Made by a program: the position numbers and the translations under genes. Positions 6,804-9,820 of a stretch of 9,820 nt of DNA are shown one piece after another. The notes below the pieces were generated by a model. It made no database searches, had not been told where the DNA came from, and was given only the letters and a program-made list of their open reading frames with translations. This DNA comes from Cyanobacteria bacterium RUI128 (GTDB lineage Bacteria; Cyanobacteriota; Vampirovibrionia; Gastranaerophilales; Gastranaerophilaceae). The stretch covers positions 1 through 9,820 of the forward strand of contig JAILHQ010000148.1 of the NCBI GenBank assembly GCA_024695725.1, written 5' to 3'. Numbering within the stretch: the first letter of the stretch is position 1; every line of letters starts with the position of its first letter.

Positions 6804-6835
6804 ATCGGCGCTGACTAAATCAGCGCCGATTTTTC
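6804..6835 (+). terminator. strong intrinsic terminator of the 70-aa gene
   Basis: ATCGGCGCTGA (6804-6814) and TCAGCGCCGAT (6820-6830) form a perfect 11-bp GC-rich stem with a CTAAA loop. TTTT and then CG follow the arm. This is the most GC-rich intergenic spot in the window and stands out from the AT-rich background. Confidence 0.9.
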
Positions 6836-6841
6836 GCATAT

Positions 6842-6868
6842 AAAAAGAGGCTATGCCTCTTTTTTTTT
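6842..6868. terminator. bidirectional terminator for the convergent pair
   Basis: AAAAAGAGGC (6842-6851), TAT and GCCTCTTTTT (6855-6864) pair fully. The plus strand continues with a T run to 6868, and the minus strand past the stem is CTTTTTATATG. It ends the 286-aa minus-strand gene 18 nt after its stop codon and backs up the plus-strand terminator before it. Confidence 0.85.
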
Positions 6869-6885
6869 CCACATCCCACAAATTT

Positions 6886-7746
6886 CTAAGCCAAAGACAT
6901 AATACTTCTTTCAGCCTGTCCTAAAACTTTTCTTGAAGAACTTGATAATGAATCATCAATAATTGTTTCTTTTATTGTTTTTGAAACATCTTTTCCTATA
7001 TTATTTGACAAACCGTACATGCCAGCGCCTACAACACCACCTACAGTACCGGATACAAATGCAGATGTTAATGTTGTCTTAGCAAAATCACCAAGGTTAA
7101 AATATTTATCCTTATCTAACATAACATCTGTAGTATAGCTTGTAGCACCTGCAACTGCACCGCATTGTACACCACACTTAGTTCCGTTTTTAACTGCAAG
7201 TTTAAAGCTTCCTGCTTTAATACCTGCACCAACTCCTGAAGCTACGGCACTGGTCATACCTGTAACTGCACCAGAGATAACGTCTTTTGTTAATTGTTTT
7301 TTATCAAACTCGTCGCCTTTAACCTTGTTGGTGAATCTGTCAAAGATTTTTACACCTGCTTTAACTGCAGCACCCACAGGAGCGCCGATAAGTAATGCTG
7401 CTGCCCAGCCGATTGGCCCTGAAACAAGACATGTTGCTGCAGCAATAGATGCAATACCTGTAATAATATTTGCACCTAAGTCAGACATATTTGTTTGTTT
7501 TTTATCATATTTATTGATATATTCAACAGCTTCATCAAATGAAATTTCGCCTCTGTTATATTTATCAAGCATAGATTTGCAATCTTTTTCGCTGAAACCA
7601 CAGCCTGTGACTTCCTTAACCTCATTCCAGACAGAACCTAAAATACCTTGTTTATCTTTCACTTCCTGAAATTTTTGATTCAACAAAGCAGAACTGTCTA
7701 CAATTTCTGTCTTATTATTCAGATTTGGAGTAATTGCTTCTACCAT
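6886..7746 (-). CDS. Gly/Ala-rich membrane-type protein with glycine-zipper repeats, 286 aa
   Basis: I do not recognise a characterised family. Residues 1-88 are polar and helical, including YNRGEISFDEAVEYINKYD (63-81), which resembles short sorting or oligomerisation helices. Residues 91-131 are a long Gly/Ala hydrophobic stretch (GPIGWAAALLIGAPVGAAVKAG) that could form a membrane hairpin. Two later segments repeat one plan: DVISGAVTGMTSAVASGVGA (155-174) and TTLTSAFVSGTVGGVVGAG (224-242), both with small residues every fourth position, as in glycine zippers. Between them lies GTKCGVQCGAVAGATSYTTD (188-207). The tail (250-286) is polar. Such Gly/Ala helices occur in membrane-inserting effectors, tape-measure proteins and pore formers; which applies is unknown. 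There is no signal peptide and only a poor ribosome binding site, but the ATG at 7746 is the first good start. It has its own upstream element and terminator. Confidence 0.85.
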   Translation of the reverse strand: MVEAITPNLNNKTEIVDSSALLNQKFQEVKDKQGILGSVWNEVKEVTGCGFSEKDCKSMLDKYNRGEISFDEAVEYINKYDKKQTNMSDLGANIITGIASIAAATCLVSGPIGWAAALLIGAPVGAAVKAGVKIFDRFTNKVKGDEFDKKQLTKDVISGAVTGMTSAVASGVGAGIKAGSFKLAVKNGTKCGVQCGAVAGATSYTTDVMLDKDKYFNLGDFAKTTLTSAFVSGTVGGVVGAGMYGLSNNIGKDVSKTIKETIIDDSLSSSSRKVLGQAERSIMSLA

Positions 7747-7782
7747 ACTAACTACATAAACCTATAATCATAAACACACACT

Positions 7783-7793
7783 TATAAAAAGTA
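7783..7793 (-). promoter_or_regulatory. shared upstream element, copy C (TACTTTTTATA)
   Basis: This copy matches the TACTTTATATA 11-mers at 1538-1548 and 4112-4122 with one mismatch, and lies 36 nt before the 286-aa gene's ATG. TATGAT follows 15 nt after TACTTT. It may be a promoter element in common or simply a frequent AT-rich word. Confidence 0.3.
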
Positions 7794-7844
7794 TTTTTTC
7801 ATAACTAAATTGACTAAAATTATTTTTTTGTAACATTTCATAAC

Positions 7845-7881
7845 AAAAGGGGCATTCGGTTAAAAACCGAACACCCCTTTT
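7845..7881 (-). terminator. intrinsic terminator of the 93-aa gene
   Basis: Seventeen-nt arms (7845-7861 and 7865-7881) flank an AAA/TTT loop. In the minus-strand RNA all 17 positions pair, two of them as G-U wobbles (UG opposite UG), and the arm ends in UUUUGUU. In the plus-strand RNA those two positions are C-A mismatches. The fold therefore favours the minus strand and ends the gene 20 nt past its stop codon. Confidence 0.85.
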
Positions 7882-7901
7882 ATACTCATATTTGTTTTAA
7901 T

Positions 7902-8183
7902 TTAGCCTAATATTGTAAATCTGTGAGGAGCTGTTTCAGATACGAAATCAACATTTACTTCTTCAGCCTTTTGTACTACCGGAGTAGTTTTTATTTCTCT
8001 AACACCACAGTAAGGGCTAACATAAGGATGTTTTGAAACCTTTTGTCTGTGTTCTGCTATAAATCTTTCTTCATCAGAAAAAATCTTTCCAGGTCCTACA
8101 TATTCGTTTGCAACATTCTTAACTTCTTTTGAAGCTTTGGACAGCATTCCTTCTCTGCCGGTAAAACTTACATTACTAATCAT
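7902..8183 (-). CDS. small hypothetical protein with N-terminal VSFTG signature, 93 aa
   Basis: I do not recognise a characterised family. The protein opens MISNVSFTGREGM, which I recall as a frequent N-terminal signature of Gastranaerophilales hypotheticals. Residues 14-55 are charged and probably helical (KASKEVKNVANEY, DEERFIAEHRQKVSK), followed by a loop with one Cys (SPYCGVRE) and a Val/Glu-rich C-terminal part ending RFTILG. There is no membrane segment. The start is well supported: TAGGAG lies 7 nt before the ATG at 8183. With its own terminator and the divergent pckA upstream, it is a single-gene unit. The polar composition and lack of a catalytic motif suggest a binding or structural role, but that is a guess. 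Confidence 0.8.
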   Translation of the reverse strand: MISNVSFTGREGMLSKASKEVKNVANEYVGPGKIFSDEERFIAEHRQKVSKHPYVSPYCGVREIKTTPVVQKAEEVNVDFVSETAPHRFTILG

Positions 8184-8258
8184 ACTTTTTCTCCTATTAT
8201 TATCGCGTCTATAATTGCTCTAAAAAACCTAATTATTTTTTTTGCCGTAACCATCATC

Positions 8259-8272
8259 AATTGTTTACAATT
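8259..8272. repeat. palindrome AATTGT-TT-ACAATT in the pckA divergent gap
   Basis: Six-base arms surround a 2-base centre between the divergent 93-aa gene (75 nt upstream of its start) and pckA. Its position would let a regulator act on either promoter. The AT-rich sequence allows a chance origin. Confidence 0.3.
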
Positions 8273-8327
8273 AGTAATAATTTCGCTCATAGGAAAAAAT
8301 TAATTTTGCCTCATGCCCATATAATCA

Positions 8328-8356
8328 TTGAATTTAAAAAATCTTTGTAATATACT
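8328..8356 (+). promoter_or_regulatory. sigma70-type promoter of pckA
   Basis: TTGAAT (8328-8333) and TATACT (8351-8356) are separated by exactly 17 bases, giving a start near 8363 and a leader of about 34 nt. A second TATAAT at 8320-8325 has no -35 at the right distance. GTGTT-AAATC-AACAC (8361-8375) is an inverted repeat lying across the likely start point, where a repressor could act. GGAGAA (8385-8390) is the ribosome binding site. Confidence 0.6.
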
Positions 8357-8360
8357 AATG

Positions 8361-8375
8361 GTGTTAAATCAACAC
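8361..8375. repeat. inverted repeat GTGTT-N5-AACAC at the pckA start point
   Basis: Arms 8361-8365 and 8371-8375 flank AAATC. It falls a few bases past the -10 box, in the initially transcribed region, which is a common place for repressor sites. Alternatively it is a small 5'-leader hairpin. Confidence 0.4.
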
Positions 8376-8396
8376 TTAAAATATGGAGAAATTTTT

Positions 8397-9820
8397 ATGG
8401 AAACTTACGGAATTGAAAAATTAGGTATTACCCCTTCAGCCGTTTATCGTAACTTAACTCCTGCTCAGTTAACTGAAGCAGCTTTAAGACGCGGCGAAGG
8501 CAAATTATCAAAAACAGGTGCGCTTGTTGTTACTACAGGTAAATATACAGGCCGTTCACCTAAGGATAAATTTATTGTTGATACAGACGGGATCCACAAC
8601 GAAATCGCTTGGGGTAACGTTAACAGACCTATCAGCAGAGAAGCTTTTAACTCAATTAAAGCAAAAATGATTAACTACCTGAACGGCAAAGAAGTATTTA
8701 TCTTTGACGGTTTTGCAGGTGCTGATAAAACTTATACTCAAAAATTCAGAGTTATTAACGAATTAGCAAGCCAAAACATGTTTATTCACCAGTTGTTAAT
8801 CAGACCGACTGCTGAAGAATTAGCAAGCTACGGTGAAGCAGATTTCACAATTATTTGTGCTCCTGGCTTCAAATGTGATCCTGCTGTTGACGGCACTAAC
8901 TCAGAAGCTTGTATCGCTATCGACTACGAAGCACACACAATTATTATTGCAGGTTCACAATATGCAGGTGAAATCAAGAAATCAGTATTTGCTACAATGA
9001 ACTATGTAATGACTAAGAAAAACGTATTACCTATGCACTGTTCAGCAAATATGGATCCTGAAACTCACGAAACAGCAGTCTTCTTCGGTCTTTCAGGAAC
9101 AGGTAAGACTACATTATCAGCAGACCCTAGCCGTAAATTGATCGGTGATGACGAACACGGTTGGTCACCTGACGGTGTCTTCAACTTTGAAGGCGGGTGC
9201 TATGCTAAATGTATTAACCTTACTGAAGAAAACGAACCTGATATCTACAACGCTATCAAGTTTGGTGCTTTGGTTGAAAACGTTATTATGAACGATAAAA
9301 CAAGAGAATTAGATTTCTTTGACGGTTCATTAACAGAAAACACTCGTGTAGGTTATCCTGTTACTTATATCAACAACTCAGCTATCCCTTCAATGGGCGG
9401 TATTCCAAAAGTTGTTGTATTCTTAACAGCTGATGCATTCGGTGTTCTTCCTCCAATCTCAAGATTAGACAAGAATGCTGCAATGTACCACTTTGTAACA
9501 GGTTTCACATCTAAGTTAGCAGGTACCGAAAGAGGTATTACAGAACCTGTTCCTACCTTCTCAACCTTGTTCGGCGAACCATTCATGCCAATGGACGCTT
9601 CAGTTTACGCTAAGATGTTGGGTGACAAGTTAGATCAATACGGTACTAAGGTTTACTTAGTAAATACCGGTTGGGCAGGCGGTTCTGCTTCATCAGGTGC
9701 TAAGAGAATGAAATTATCTTACACAAGAGCTATGGTTACAGCGGCTCTTAACGGTTCATTCGACAACGTTGAATTCAAACACCACGATGTATTCAATGTT
9801 GATTATCCTACAAGCTGTCC
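8397..9820 (+). CDS. pckA: ATP-dependent phosphoenolpyruvate carboxykinase, 3' end cut by the window edge
   Basis: PckA converts oxaloacetate and ATP to PEP, CO2 and ADP, the entry to gluconeogenesis; in gut anaerobes it can also run towards oxaloacetate to fix CO2 and make ATP. The 474 residues present cover about nine tenths of the family length, and the last 50 or so are off the right edge. Motifs in order: TGRSPKDKF (R53, substrate arginine), YAGEIKKSVF (Y189, K194, K195), MHCSAN (H214, metal ligand), P-loop GLSGTGKTTLS (231-241, K237), LIGDDEHGW (D251, D252), NFEGGCYAK (263-271), NTRVGYP (R317) and LTADAFGVLPP. All key residues match the E. coli enzyme in kind and spacing. The ATG at 8397 has GGAGAA 6 nt upstream. 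Codon use leans to AAC, GAC and TTC more than in the neighbours, as in highly expressed genes. Confidence 0.97.
   Translation, partial: METYGIEKLGITPSAVYRNLTPAQLTEAALRRGEGKLSKTGALVVTTGKYTGRSPKDKFIVDTDGIHNEIAWGNVNRPISREAFNSIKAKMINYLNGKEVFIFDGFAGADKTYTQKFRVINELASQNMFIHQLLIRPTAEELASYGEADFTIICAPGFKCDPAVDGTNSEACIAIDYEAHTIIIAGSQYAGEIKKSVFATMNYVMTKKNVLPMHCSANMDPETHETAVFFGLSGTGKTTLSADPSRKLIGDDEHGWSPDGVFNFEGGCYAKCINLTEENEPDIYNAIKFGALVENVIMNDKTRELDFFDGSLTENTRVGYPVTYINNSAIPSMGGIPKVVVFLTADAFGVLPPISRLDKNAAMYHFVTGFTSKLAGTERGITEPVPTFSTLFGEPFMPMDASVYAKMLGDKLDQYGTKVYLVNTGWAGGSASSGAKRMKLSYTRAMVTAALNGSFDNVEFKHHDVFNVDYPTSC

Noticed and set aside
7502..7566. EF-hand-like loop in the 286-aa protein (DKYNRGEISFDE)
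   Set aside because: The Gly, Ile and Glu of the loop are in place, but positions 3 and 5 are Tyr and Arg where calcium ligands are needed.
9365..9586. Minus-strand open frame opposite pckA
   Set aside because: It is an antisense shadow inside the conserved PEP carboxykinase core.
1..9820. CRISPR array, tRNA, rRNA, IS element, prophage or known defence system
   Set aside because: I saw no regular spaced repeats, cloverleaf, transposase, integrase or defence-type gene set. The inverted repeats are single and short.

Overview
The window is AT-rich bacterial DNA with short intergenic gaps. My best guess for the source is an uncultured gut member of the non-photosynthetic cyanobacterial lineage Vampirovibrionia/Melainabacteria (Gastranaerophilales). 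This rests on the low GC, on a short N-terminal 'V-x-F-[TK]-[GA]' signature in several lineage-type hypothetical proteins (MISNVSFTG, MKVDTVDFTA, YTFKGN), which I recall as common in that group, and on ordinary bacterial housekeeping genes beside them. No 16S gene is present and I could not search, so the assignment is inference. Firmicutes or another low-GC phylum is not excluded.

Layout, left to right. (1) A minus-strand gene (74-730) encodes a 218-aa helix / beta-rich insert / helix protein; its leader holds a stem-loop just above a strong ribosome binding site. (2) Divergent from it, rpsU (ribosomal protein S21, plus strand, 950-1123) has its own promoter and ends in a hairpin terminator that works on both strands. 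(3) Four to five minus-strand genes follow in series: a 79-aa unknown (1259-1498), an 821-aa HD-domain protein (1619-4084), a glucose-1-phosphate thymidylyltransferase (RmlA/RfbA, 4143-5030) and an S41/CtpA-type processing protease (5095-6345). (4) A small plus-strand gene (6565-6777, 70 aa, one hydrophobic segment) has its own promoter and a perfect 11-bp terminator. It converges on (5) a minus-strand Gly/Ala-rich membrane-type protein (6886-7746), across a second, bidirectional terminator. (6) A 93-aa minus-strand protein (7902-8183) carries the clearest N-terminal 'SFTG' signature. (7) pckA, ATP-dependent PEP carboxykinase, starts at 8397 on the plus strand behind a good sigma70-type promoter and runs off the right edge.

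Housekeeping functions are translation (rpsU), gluconeogenesis/anaplerosis (pckA), dTDP-sugar synthesis for surface polysaccharide (rfbA) and envelope proteolysis (ctpA). The rest are unrecognised proteins that look lineage-specific. I see no complete defence system, CRISPR array, IS element, prophage, tRNA or rRNA. The points most worth a second look are the shared N-terminal signature, an 11-bp element (TACTTTATATA on the minus strand) 27-39 nt upstream of three minus-strand unknowns, the HD protein with its unassigned C-terminal domain, and the glycine-zipper protein. No intergenic stretch exceeds 300 bases.
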